Assembly (NCBI GenBank): GCA_944800085.1
Contig: CALYLO010000007.1
Coordinates: forward strand, 86,001-150,000
Direction: 5' to 3'
Source: Paenibacillus melissococcoides
Lineage (GTDB): Bacteria > Bacillota > Bacilli > Paenibacillales > Paenibacillaceae
Length of the DNA: 64,000 nt
A program made the position numbers and the translations under genes. Positions 1 through 7,406 of the stretch are shown here, piece after piece. How positions within the stretch are numbered: the first letter of the stretch is position 1; every line of letters begins with the position of its first letter. The notes beneath the pieces were generated by a model. It was not told the DNA's origin. It saw only the letters and a program-made list of their open reading frames with translations, and ran no database searches.

Positions 1-1897
1 GTAAGTAAGTGACCTCGATTGTGTCTACTGTGCTCGGATCAGCCGACAGATACCAAGCCGATGGGCTGTACGCATCCAGCTCTGCATCAACTATCAACGT
101 AGTTGCATTGCGGAACACGTTGATTACTGCGCTGTTGCCTTGCGTCATGTCAGTTGGCGAATAGATGAACTTCATCGCCTCCGTTTCCAACGCGGCAGGT
201 ACCAGCATGTACTTCGGCGTCAAGTTCAGCGTAGCCAGGCCTCGAATGGCCTTTTGGAGGCGCATCGCGGTGCGCGCCTCGCTCATCGTCTTTTCGTTCG
301 GCACGTCCAGGATGGTTCCCAGGTTTTTATGCGCTGCGTCAAACAGCGGCTTCCCGTCAAAAATGACCGGATTGGTTGCCAGCATCTTGTACACAAGACG
401 ATTCAGCCCGCGTTTGGCCGCTGTGACATAGGCGCGTGGTACGCGGTTGAGCATGGACAGATCGTCATTTATGAAGGCCTCACGTGTAAACCCCCAGCGC
501 TTTGAGTAGGTGATCACCGACTTCGTAACTTTCTCATCCTTCATCGGATCGTCATATGGGATTTCCGCATTTTGCGGCGTCTTCTCCAGCTCACCAGCCT
601 CGGAAATGCGGTAGTGCTCAGCGGCTTTAAAGTCGCTGTTGCTGCCCTTGCTTGTCCATGTTTGGAACGTGGTCGGCACCTCTTGATAGGCGTTAGACAA
701 CGTTTTGTCAACGGCGTTGGACAAAATGCCTTGGAATGTGCTGTCCGGGAACATGTTGTTGCCATCGCGCTGCAGCACGGTTTTGAGCAGTTCCCTGTCG
801 TCCATACGGTGCGCATTTACCACGCCAGCTCGAGTAGCGCAGTCGATCGCAAGGTCGCGGAGACTCATGCCTCGGAATTCGTTCGCGCCGGGTGCCGGTT
901 TCGCTACAACCACACCTGCGCGCAGAAGTAAGCCATCAGAAGCAGCAGCACGGATCTTGTCCGTTTCCTCCACCGTCACATGAACCGCGCCTAAGGCCGG
1001 CGTTTGCGGCTGTCGCGCGGTGCGCAACTTTTCAAGAATTGCATCTTTTACGGCGGATACCTCGGCGCCGCTCCGGATATACTCGTCCGGCTCGACGGAA
1101 AAGGTGCGGCACAAGTCCATAATCTCCGTCGTGCGCGCCCGTTCCGCCTCCGCCGCGTCTGGCTCCACTGAACGGGCAGCGGGTTCACTAGCTGGGGCAG
1201 CCCCCGACGTTGCGCCTGGTGCTCCTCCTGTGTCTGGTGCATGTACAAGTTCTTGTGCCGCAAGGGCAACATGTTTTAATCCTGGCATATTCAAGTCATC
1301 TCCTTCATTGGTTTGTGGTGGCGCTAGCATTGGATCAGCGCTTCTTCCGACGCCGACGGTTGGATCCGCTGGCGTAGGCTCAATACTAATTTCAAATGGC
1401 TGCCACTTCAGGGCCACATATGCAGGCCCCTGGTGGCGGCCGTTCGCGGACACGCTGCCCGCTTTGACTTCCTCCCAGTTGGACACCGAATATCCAACAG
1501 AAACGCCCTTGATGAAGCCTTTGACGACTTTCCGAAAGACTTTTTCTGAGTCCTCATCATCGTCAAAGCGCACAAGGGCGCGGGCCTTTCGAGTATTCGC
1601 ATCTATCCAAGCCTTTTCGACGTCCCCGATAGGCATTCGTCCATATCGGGTATCCCGGCCGTGGGAAAAGAGGAGAACTCCGACCTCCTGGAGCCTGGAT
1701 AAGTCCACTGCGCCGACATCATGGCTCAGAATTTCATTTCCAAACCATCGCTGGTACGGCTCTTCAGAGCTGAAAGACAGTTCGACGGTGCGTTCCTCTT
1801 CGTTGATCGTCGATCCGTCGATGCTCCATGCGCGTGTCAGTTCTCCTGTTTTCAGCCCGTTTCTATGCAGCACCGCCGGAATTCGATTTTTTGACAC
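1..1897 (-). CDS. Prohead protease / major capsid fusion protein (C-terminus beyond window)
   Basis: The minus-strand frame stays open from 1897 to the window edge, about 632 codons, and is truncated only by the window. The first ~200 residues resemble a phage prohead (maturation) protease, with an ITR-type start region, a segment around AWSIDGSTINEEERTVELSF and a GVSVGYSV stretch. A Pro/Ala/Gly-rich linker follows, then a capsid-like part containing TKSVITYSKRWGFTREAFIND and KPLFDAAHKNLGT. The start is GTG at 1897, with aaaggagg 8 bases upstream inside the portal 3' end, so the two genes overlap by 35 bases. An internal ATG at 1288 (MPGLKHVALAA) has an aaggag motif 11 bases upstream, which could yield a separate capsid chain. 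Fusions of this kind are known in phages with lambda-type portals. The call rests on motif memory and gene order. Confidence 0.8.
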   Translation of the reverse strand, partial: MSKNRIPAVLHRNGLKTGELTRAWSIDGSTINEEERTVELSFSSEEPYQRWFGNEILSHDVGAVDLSRLQEVGVLLFSHGRDTRYGRMPIGDVEKAWIDANTRKARALVRFDDDEDSEKVFRKVVKGFIKGVSVGYSVSNWEEVKAGSVSANGRHQGPAYVALKWQPFEISIEPTPADPTVGVGRSADPMLAPPQTNEGDDLNMPGLKHVALAAQELVHAPDTGGAPGATSGAAPASEPAARSVEPDAAEAERARTTEIMDLCRTFSVEPDEYIRSGAEVSAVKDAILEKLRTARQPQTPALGAVHVTVEETDKIRAAASDGLLLRAGVVVAKPAPGANEFRGMSLRDLAIDCATRAGVVNAHRMDDRELLKTVLQRDGNNMFPDSTFQGILSNAVDKTLSNAYQEVPTTFQTWTSKGSNSDFKAAEHYRISEAGELEKTPQNAEIPYDDPMKDEKVTKSVITYSKRWGFTREAFINDDLSMLNRVPRAYVTAAKRGLNRLVYKMLATNPVIFDGKPLFDAAHKNLGTILDVPNEKTMSEARTAMRLQKAIRGLATLNLTPKYMLVPAALETEAMKFIYSPTDMTQGNSAVINVFRNATTLIVDAELDAYSPSAWYLSADPSTVDTIEVTYL

Positions 1898-3329
1898 CTT
1901 CAGTTCCTCCTTTCATCATTTCCTGTTCAAGCAGCCGCTCGGCAGCGCGCTGCTCGATGACTTCCCGCCAGTCCTCCCCGTTTTCTGCGCAGATGCGCGC
2001 CAAGGTGGTTTGACTGGTCTCAAGCGCGATTTTGTTCGCCGCGACTTCCCGCGTCGGATCTATCCATGCGGAGCCCGACGGAATCCATACATGCTTGGCG
2101 ATCGACTCAATATCCGCTTTCGGCGGTGCCGGCAATGCACCGACAAGGATCTGCGACGCAATAAATTCGTGAAAAATCGGTGTCAGAACCCGGTTTACCA
2201 AAGATCGGATATATCGCTTGTACGTCTTGCGATCCTCTACGACACCTTGACGTGCACTGGAGTATGTCACATTGCCCAGGTCGCGGCTGACTGCCTCATA
2301 GCTCAGCCCAACACTGGCCCCAATGAGGCGCAACATGGTCGTGACGTGCTGCGCGGTATTTGAGGACTGTCCGGACGGTATGACCGTCTGGACCTCATCC
2401 CCCGGGTTGAGCTCACCAATCATGCCGGGCTCAAGCGACATGCCGTCATATCTCCCCTCGACTGGCTTGATCATGTTGTTCAGACGGCCAGCCGGTCCCG
2501 CCGGAAGGGCCTTCTTGATGAAGACACCGAGACAAGCAAGTACACGCTCCTTTATATTCACGGCCTCCAAAAATTCGTTCACGTCCTTAACCCGGTTCAG
2601 GGCCGTCGCCAGCTCGGAAATCTCCCGGACCTGACGCGGATCTGACTTGTGGTGCCAGAAAATTACGTCTTCCGCCTTTATCCGGACAGACTCCCCTTGA
2701 ACCTGTAACGTCCCCTTGTACTTTTTGAAGTGGTAGGCGACATGTTTGCCATATGAGTCGATCTCAACACCGTCAATGATCTCGTTTTTATTCGTCGATT
2801 CGATGCCGAACGTGCCGCTCGTGGTGTCAAGCTCATCCACGGTGCGTAGCTGCAGCTTAAACGGAAATCTTTTATCCTCGGTGTACACCTTGACAATAAA
2901 AATCCCGCCATCCACAATCCGGCGGGTAAGAATAGTCTCCAACTGCTCCGTAAAGTCCTGGGAGGCTGTGACATCACAATTTTCAGCTTTCGTCCACTCT
3001 TTCCACAGGCGCGTAATCGTTTCGGCCGCGCCGCCCTCCGCCTTTGATTGCAGCGCCAGGCCTTCGCCGATGACTCCGCGCTGGAAAGCCGCAAGGATGG
3101 CCTTGCCGATGTCGCTGTTCCGCTCCATGTCTTGCGCGCGGGCCCGGATCCGCTCGCGCTCCATCCTCACGCGCTGCTCATCCCAGCCCGTGGCCGGGTT
3201 CCAGTTGAGCGAGAGCCGATCGACACTCCCGGAATCAAATACGGCCATTCCCCGCCGCCAGGCAGCGCGCTTGTATGCCCAGCGCGGGGACACGGCGGCA
3301 ATGGCCCTATCTAGTCGATTCATGTTCAT
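1863..3329 (-). CDS. Phage portal protein (lambda family)
   Basis: This encodes about 488 residues, the usual length of lambda gpB-type portals, which form the dodecameric DNA entry ring of the procapsid. Visible family traits are the N-terminal YKRAAW and WNPATGWDEQ region, an RARAQDMERNSDIGKAILAAF helix and SVGLSYEAVSRDLGNVTYSSAR near residue 355. The chosen start is the ATG at 3329, preceded by ggaggtgat; an in-frame ATG five codons upstream lacks a ribosome site. It sits between the gpW-like gene (3 bases away) and the protease/capsid fusion gene, which it overlaps by 35 bases, as expected in a packaging/head operon. Confidence 0.9.
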   Translation of the reverse strand: MNMNRLDRAIAAVSPRWAYKRAAWRRGMAVFDSGSVDRLSLNWNPATGWDEQRVRMERERIRARAQDMERNSDIGKAILAAFQRGVIGEGLALQSKAEGGAAETITRLWKEWTKAENCDVTASQDFTEQLETILTRRIVDGGIFIVKVYTEDKRFPFKLQLRTVDELDTTSGTFGIESTNKNEIIDGVEIDSYGKHVAYHFKKYKGTLQVQGESVRIKAEDVIFWHHKSDPRQVREISELATALNRVKDVNEFLEAVNIKERVLACLGVFIKKALPAGPAGRLNNMIKPVEGRYDGMSLEPGMIGELNPGDEVQTVIPSGQSSNTAQHVTTMLRLIGASVGLSYEAVSRDLGNVTYSSARQGVVEDRKTYKRYIRSLVNRVLTPIFHEFIASQILVGALPAPPKADIESIAKHVWIPSGSAWIDPTREVAANKIALETSQTTLARICAENGEDWREVIEQRAAERLLEQEMMKGGTEGVKKSNSGGAA

Positions 3330-3331
3330 TA

Positions 3332-3553
3332 TCACCTCCTCCAAAAGACCGCGGCCGTAAAGATGCCGTCATTTTCGACAATCGCCAGCTCGCGCTCGAT
3401 GCGATCGCGCTCAACGAGAAGTGTTCCCAAGTCCGACCGGCGCAGCCGGCGATTATCGATCGTGTATTCCTGGCCGCCGAACATGATAGCGTCGATCGCC
3501 TCGTTGATCCGTTTCAGTCGCTCCCGGAGAAGCTGCTTTTTCTCGTCATTCAT
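3332..3553 (-). CDS. gpW-like head-tail joining protein
   Basis: This is a 73-residue, highly charged and mostly helical protein containing MNDEKKQLLRERLKRINEAI and a central GGQEYTIDNRRLRRSDLGTL. That pattern fits lambda gpW and related head-tail connectors, which bind below the portal. A ggagggtg ribosome site precedes the ATG at 3553. It lies between terminase and portal exactly where lambda W lies, and that position supports the call as much as the short sequence does. Confidence 0.75.
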   Translation of the reverse strand: MNDEKKQLLRERLKRINEAIDAIMFGGQEYTIDNRRLRRSDLGTLLVERDRIERELAIVENDGIFTAAVFWRR

Positions 3554-3559
3554 TGGTCG

Positions 3560-5407
3560 TCACCCTCCTCGTATCCAACTGCTTTTATGGACCGGCGGCC
3601 GGGCAGTCTGCACTGCCAATTCAGGCGGGGAAGGCGGGGAAGGCATCCGCTTTAGGTACCGAACTCCCAGGTAATCGGCCGCGAACGCCGCGTAAACCTC
3701 ACAGTCCAGATAGTGGTTATCAGCGCTTGTCGTCTTTTTCTCCCAAACTTCGATCGTCTTGTTCCCGGCCTTCTTCTTGACCTTGTGTTCCGCCGTCACT
3801 TGGGCGGTGTAAGCCTCGTCGCACCCCTCATATACAAGCCAGGCCCCCGGCTGTTCCGTTGGCCGGTTGATGCGGTTGGAAATAAAGTCCTTGTAGTAGC
3901 CCGTGTCCAACATAAAAAGCCGGATCCCGAACAGATTACGTTCGATCCGGTCAAGTGTGGTCAAGCTGAATTTTCCTTTAACAGCGCCAGACGCCCCTTT
4001 GACCGCCACGGCCCACTCGCTGTTGAGCGCGCAGAAGCTATAAGTGTCATCCGCGTTGTAACCTGAGTCGATACCGCACAGGGCGACAAAAAACTCTACT
4101 CCGTCCGGTGTGTAGTACGGGAGATTCATCACCTCCTCGATCTCGTCCCAGGTCTCGCAGAAACCGTGCCGGACATTCCAAGACGTCATGCGCTCGCCCC
4201 AGGCGCGGATAGTGTAGTAAAACCGGTCTTTCTGCACATCCACGCCGCCAGTCAGCAGCAGCGCGCCCGGCGGTACAATGCCATCGTCATAACCGCTGGA
4301 GCGCTTGGTCAGCTCGGAGCTGTTCATCCGTACTGTCGTTTGTTCCCAAGGCTCCGCAAGCCAACTGTTAATAAAGTTCTGCAGCAGTTCCGGCTCGCTC
4401 TTACTGGTCAGGAACTCATAGGCAATATCCCCGAAGCGCAGCCACGGGCTGTAAATGGCGTTGAGCCGGAACGATGTCTTGCCGGCCAGCGTAAACTTGC
4501 CGTTTTCGTCCCGCCATTCGCCCGCCCGTAGCATAGCCGGCTTGTGTCGATCCTGGATAATGCCCTGGCACTCCTCACACTCGTAATAGGCGGTCAGCCG
4601 GACCTCATCTGGTGTCTTTGAATTGTCGTAGACAATCCCGCCGCCAGTTTCCCGCCGTTTGAAAACGAACGTCTGGTAATGGCCGCAATGAGGGCAAGGG
4701 ACGTAATATTCCAGCTTGACCGCGCATCCTTCATGAGCGCTCCAAATGGGTCCGGATCGGACCGTCGGCGTCGATGTCTGGATGATTTTCCGGTTGAAGT
4801 TAAACGTCCGCGTCCGTTCCCGCGCCAACGCGCGCGGATCCGCTTCTTTGCCGGCGTTTTTCGGGAATTTGTCCACTTCATCCATGAGCAAATACCGAAT
4901 CGGTCGGGAGGCGAGCGAAGCCGGGCTGTTCGCGCCGGCTAAGACTGCATACATGCCGTCCAACTGTAGCTCAAGGATCTTACTGTCGTCCGCCCGGTAC
5001 TTTTCGGCGGTCGCCGGGCTAAGCTGGATCATTGGGACCAGCCGGTTTTTTGACGTGTATTCGGCCAACTCCAGAGTAGGATAGACGATCAGTACCGGAT
5101 CCGGATCCTGCGCAACGATGTAGCCGAGCATATTGTTTAACGTCTCCGTTCCGCCTACCTGCGTTGGCTTGACAAAAACGATCTCCTCGACGCGGTAATC
5201 GTTCAGCGCGTCCATGATACCGCGCAAGTACGGCGTGCGGTCTGTACTCCACTGGCCGGGCTCGGCGGATGTCTTGCTATCCAATACACGATGCCGATCT
5301 GCCCACTCGGACACGGTAAGCTTTTCGGGCGGTCGAAGGACAGCGGCGGCTTCGATTATCCACCGCGCAACGTCTTCTACTACTTCATTTACTTGCTTTT
5401 TTCGCAT
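3560..5407 (-). CDS. Terminase large subunit (GpA family)
   Basis: This is the packaging motor and nuclease subunit, about 615 residues. The N-terminal ATPase region shows WADRHRVL, FVKPTQVGGTETLNNMLGYI (a Walker A-like segment), VYPTLELAEYTSKNRL and RYLLMDEVDKFP (Walker B-like). A CPHCGHYQ zinc pair follows and then the C-terminal nuclease part with GGVDVQKDRFYY and GIDSGYNADD. The start chosen is the ATG at 5407 (MRKKQVNEVV) behind a caggggggt ribosome site, because the 16 codons further upstream look non-coding. It overlaps the small subunit by 23 bases. Confidence 0.92.
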   Translation of the reverse strand: MRKKQVNEVVEDVARWIIEAAAVLRPPEKLTVSEWADRHRVLDSKTSAEPGQWSTDRTPYLRGIMDALNDYRVEEIVFVKPTQVGGTETLNNMLGYIVAQDPDPVLIVYPTLELAEYTSKNRLVPMIQLSPATAEKYRADDSKILELQLDGMYAVLAGANSPASLASRPIRYLLMDEVDKFPKNAGKEADPRALARERTRTFNFNRKIIQTSTPTVRSGPIWSAHEGCAVKLEYYVPCPHCGHYQTFVFKRRETGGGIVYDNSKTPDEVRLTAYYECEECQGIIQDRHKPAMLRAGEWRDENGKFTLAGKTSFRLNAIYSPWLRFGDIAYEFLTSKSEPELLQNFINSWLAEPWEQTTVRMNSSELTKRSSGYDDGIVPPGALLLTGGVDVQKDRFYYTIRAWGERMTSWNVRHGFCETWDEIEEVMNLPYYTPDGVEFFVALCGIDSGYNADDTYSFCALNSEWAVAVKGASGAVKGKFSLTTLDRIERNLFGIRLFMLDTGYYKDFISNRINRPTEQPGAWLVYEGCDEAYTAQVTAEHKVKKKAGNKTIEVWEKKTTSADNHYLDCEVYAAFAADYLGVRYLKRMPSPPSPPELAVQTARPPVHKSSWIRGG

Positions 5408-5909
5408 CGTATACCCCCCTGACGGACATCTGGAGCAATACCCCATGTACGACATCCGCTATATTTTGTTCGATCTGCCGGGCTTGCTCCGGTGTTACGT
5501 ATGGCGCAACCTCCGTCGCTATTTTCCGGCTGACTCCGGTCAAACTTCGACGCAACGTAACAAAAAAGCGTTGCATATCACCTACGGCATCAGTCCGCCG
5601 GATGTACTCGCCTCGTTCAACCTCATTTTTCAATGTAGCCGCCTCGGACTGTTCCTTTTTGAGCAGTGCCTCGTACCTGAGCTTCATTTGTGCAAGCGAC
5701 TCTTCACCGTCACCTGCTGAAGCTCCTTTTTTTTCGGCCATGAACTGAATCACCGATAGGAGTTGATACCATCCAATTTGTTCTCGCTCCAATCCTTGCT
5801 TTACGTAGTTTTGAAGCGTATTCCGGTGAATCCCCAAAACCGTTTTAATGCCAGCCGACGAAATACATACTTTTCCATCTATAACTTTAAATAGCTTGGA
5901 AACATCCAA
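5385..5909 (-). CDS. Terminase small subunit (Nu1-like)
   Basis: The ~174-residue protein has an N-terminal winged-helix-like region (SSAGIKTVLGIHRNTLQNYVKQGL) suited to pac/cos recognition. A long charged helix follows (LAQMKLRYEALLKKEQSEAATLKNEVERGEYI), as in Nu1 and related packaging proteins. An aggaggtg site lies 9 bases before a TTG at 5909, which I take as the start; an ATG ten codons upstream has no ribosome site. Its overlap with the GpA-type large subunit supports the role. Confidence 0.75.
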   Translation of the reverse strand: MDVSKLFKVIDGKVCISSAGIKTVLGIHRNTLQNYVKQGLEREQIGWYQLLSVIQFMAEKKGASAGDGEESLAQMKLRYEALLKKEQSEAATLKNEVERGEYIRRTDAVGDMQRFFVTLRRSLTGVSRKIATEVAPYVTPEQARQIEQNIADVVHGVLLQMSVRGVYDAKKASK

Positions 5910-6166
5910 CGCAATACACCTCCTAACATGCACATGCACAAGGATTTAAAAATTTCATACTCGGCCGGATTTCGGGGTCGCGAGTACCCGCATACCCCCC
6001 ACCCCCTCCGGAAGGACCCGTTTACCAATTTCTACCAAATTTACCCTCCCAAGAAGGTTACCCGAATCCTGCGTTCCATGTCTCGCTGACGCTTCAGCTC
6101 CGCGTTGTCAGCTTCTGCTTCCCGCATCGATCACACGTAATGGCCGCCATCGTCTCACTGATAACG
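5910..6166 (-). other. Gene-poor gap in the late region
   Basis: No gene can be supported here. On the minus strand there are only short open frames: a 28-codon frame at 6127-6041 and an unstarted frame carrying a TCDRCGK cysteine pair. None has a ribosome site. The plus strand has a C-rich run near 5994-6008. It may contain the packaging site recognised by the adjacent terminase small subunit, but I see no diagnostic repeat. Confidence 0.4.
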
Positions 6167-6457
6167 TTAACTTGGAATGTACCCAACCGATACGCACCGC
6201 TGAACCTCTTCTTTAAGATCCGCAACCATCTTATCCACTTGGCGCTTGAGCTTCTTCATACGGTTTACATCACCACGGGCTGTAGCCTTCTGGATCTGCT
6301 TTATCTTTTTGCGAATATTAGTATCGGAAACCGTAATGCTGTAATGCTCCGAACAGCTAGGGCAAGTGAAATACATCTCTTCCACGTCTTCGTAAAGGAC
6401 GCGGCTTTAAATGTCTATATCAAATTCATACTTGCATTTGTTGCACTTGCAATTCAC
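6167..6457 (-). pseudogene. Phage zinc-ribbon protein interrupted by an in-frame TAA
   Basis: A GTG at 6457 opens a frame encoding a CKCNKC knuckle, which stops at a TAA (6409-6407). The same frame then continues to 6167 with FTCPSCSEHYSITVSDTNIRKKI and a charged helical tail. Together the two parts give a two-knuckle zinc ribbon of about 96 residues, a layout common in small phage proteins next to terminase genes; separately neither half has four zinc ligands. An aaaggag motif precedes the GTG. I infer a nonsense mutation (possibly AAA to TAA). The distal part might still be made by reinitiation at GTG 6385 or the ATG three codons further on. Confidence 0.55.
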
Positions 6458-6519
6458 TGCTTTCCCACTCTCCTTTGAAAAATAAAAAGCCGCTGAATAA
6501 TCAGCGACTTGTCTGCTAA

Positions 6520-6593
6520 TACGAATGGCAGGACTCGAACCTGCGGCCTCTTGCTCCCAAGGCAAGCGTGCTACCAAACTGCACCACACCCGT
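6520..6593 (-). tRNA. tRNA-Pro (anticodon TGG), phage-borne
   Basis: The minus strand folds into a full cloverleaf of 74 bases. The acceptor arm is ACGGGTG pairing with CATTCGT (two G-U pairs), the anticodon arm is CTTGC-CTTGGGA-GCAAG giving anticodon TGG, and the T arm is GCAGG-TTCGAGT-CCTGC. The discriminator is A and CCA is not encoded. It lies in the prophage between the late regulator and terminase and supplements the host proline tRNA pool. The G-U rich acceptor stem makes it weaker than the host tRNAs near 60 kb. Confidence 0.85.
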
Positions 6594-6628
6594 GCATTGT
6601 ACCGGCGCTGCCACTGAGCTACACCGGC
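6594..6628 (-). pseudogene. 5' half of a second tRNA, abutting tRNA-Pro
   Basis: The 35 bases directly upstream of tRNA-Pro read GCCGGTGTAGCTCAGT on the minus strand, followed by a D-loop-like stretch. This is the 5' acceptor strand and D arm of an elongator tRNA, nearly the same as the first 16 bases of the host tRNA-Thr at 60488. No matching anticodon, T arm or 3' acceptor follows, because tRNA-Pro starts at once. It is best read as a remnant left by recombination or deletion between neighbouring phage tRNA genes. Confidence 0.6.
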
Positions 6629-6640
6629 ATATTGCCGGAA

Positions 6641-6691
6641 AGAGATGCGGCCGCCTAATGTGACTGAAAGTAGGGCCGCGACCACATCTCT
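6641..6691. repeat. 51-bp imperfect palindrome upstream of the phage tRNA
   Basis: The outer arms agagatg (6641-6647) and catctct (6685-6691) pair perfectly, and inner arms gcggcc and ggccgc extend the stem after a short bulge, leaving a loop of about 21 bases. The outer stem has the 7-bp length of a tRNA acceptor, so it may be a degenerate tRNA-like relic, or an RNA processing or termination hairpin. There is no T-run on either side. Confidence 0.5.
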
Positions 6692-6735
6692 AATTCTTCC
6701 GACGATATCATTTTAGCATGTCAAGTTTGGTCTAT

Positions 6736-6789
6736 GTGGGACATTGATGCGACACAAATGCGACATAAATGCGACACGAATGCGACATG
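6736..6789. promoter_or_regulatory. Tandem 11-bp repeats, probable late-gene operator
   Basis: The core atgcgaca recurs at 6747, 6758, 6769 and 6780, with a degenerate copy (gtgggacattg) at 6736. The spacing is exactly 11 bp, about one helical turn, so all copies face the same side of the helix. The array lies immediately 3' of the late-regulator gene and upstream of the tRNA/terminase/head genes on the minus strand. That is where RinA/ArpU/Xpf-type regulators act in known phages. Its role as binding site is inferred from position. Confidence 0.6.
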
Positions 6790-6790
6790 T

Positions 6791-7186
6791 TTAGGAAATG
6801 CCGCTTAACTTGCTGTATTTATCAATGGCCCGTTGTCTCCATCGGTCAAATGTACGCCTTACGATCCCTAATTCCTCGGCAACCTCTATTGCCGGCAGCC
6901 CCTTAATATATCTCAGTCGGAGAAGTTCGGCATAGTGAGGTTGCTGCCCCTTCATCGCATCCAGCACCGTATCGATCCTCCGCTTTTCCGCCACCAAGTC
7001 CTGATACTCGCTCAGTTGCGCCAGAATCGCCTCATAACCCTCCGGCGTTCCGGTCCGCGCCTCGATGACTTTTTGAATCTTCTTCTGCAACTCTTTCAAG
7101 AGCCTCCGATCCTCCACGTCGCTTGAGAAGCACTCAGAGACCGCCTGACGCTGTTTTCTGGTTCCGGCAGGGTAATGCATGTGCAA
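6791..7186 (-). CDS. Late transcription regulator, C-terminal part (sigma region-4-like HTH)
   Basis: The frame carries a charged helical region (LLKELQKKIQKVIEARTGT, YQDLVAEKRRIDTVLDAM). It ends in a sigma-70 region-4-like helix-turn-helix, HYAELLRLRYIKGLPAIEVAEELGIVRRTFDRWR. Short regulators of the ArpU/RinA/sigma-like kind switch on phage late genes. There is no ribosome site before ATG 7186, and the start lies inside the preceding frame at a point where both frames read through YPAGTR-type sequence. I therefore think this and 7134-7406 were one gene. The 11-bp repeats directly downstream are its likely target. Confidence 0.65.
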   Translation of the reverse strand: MHMHYPAGTRKQRQAVSECFSSDVEDRRLLKELQKKIQKVIEARTGTPEGYEAILAQLSEYQDLVAEKRRIDTVLDAMKGQQPHYAELLRLRYIKGLPAIEVAEELGIVRRTFDRWRQRAIDKYSKLSGIS

Positions 7187-7406
7187 TTGATTCTAGGCGC
7201 TGTTCTCGCGCTGTGAGGTACATGTACGAAGGTAACCCTCTCAGCTTGCGGTGCAGCTCCTGCAGGTGGTCATCTTCGTTGAGCCGGGACACGGTGATCC
7301 CGTTCCCCACGCTGTACGTCTCCAGGACGCGGAGGCGGCCCACAATGTCCCGGTACCCGGTCAGTTGCTCAATGACTTGCTGTTCTACATGTTTCATAGA
7401 CTTCAA
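7134..7406 (-). CDS. N-terminal part of a split phage regulator (probable frameshift)
   Basis: The 90-residue frame contains VEQQVIEQLTGYRDIVGRLRVLETYSVGNGITVSRLNEDDHLQELHRKLRGLPSYMYLTAREQRLESIAHA, a region typical of the N-terminus of phage proteins placed just before late operons. After IAHA the frame turns into unrelated residues (LPCRNQKTASGGL). The neighbouring frame continues plausibly as HYPAGTRKQRQAV from about 7175. A small deletion there would explain both frames. It overlaps the disrupted helicase gene by 4 bases (ATGA). Confidence 0.6.
   Translation of the reverse strand: MKSMKHVEQQVIEQLTGYRDIVGRLRVLETYSVGNGITVSRLNEDDHLQELHRKLRGLPSYMYLTAREQRLESIAHALPCRNQKTASGGL

Noticed and set aside
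1020-2363. 447-codon plus-strand frame across capsid and portal genes
   Set aside because: Antisense to the fusion and portal genes; Ser/Arg-rich shadow composition.
6407-6685. 92-codon minus-strand frame across the tRNA region
   Set aside because: Most of it is tRNA-Pro and palindrome sequence; only the last 16 codons look like protein and belong to the zinc-ribbon gene.
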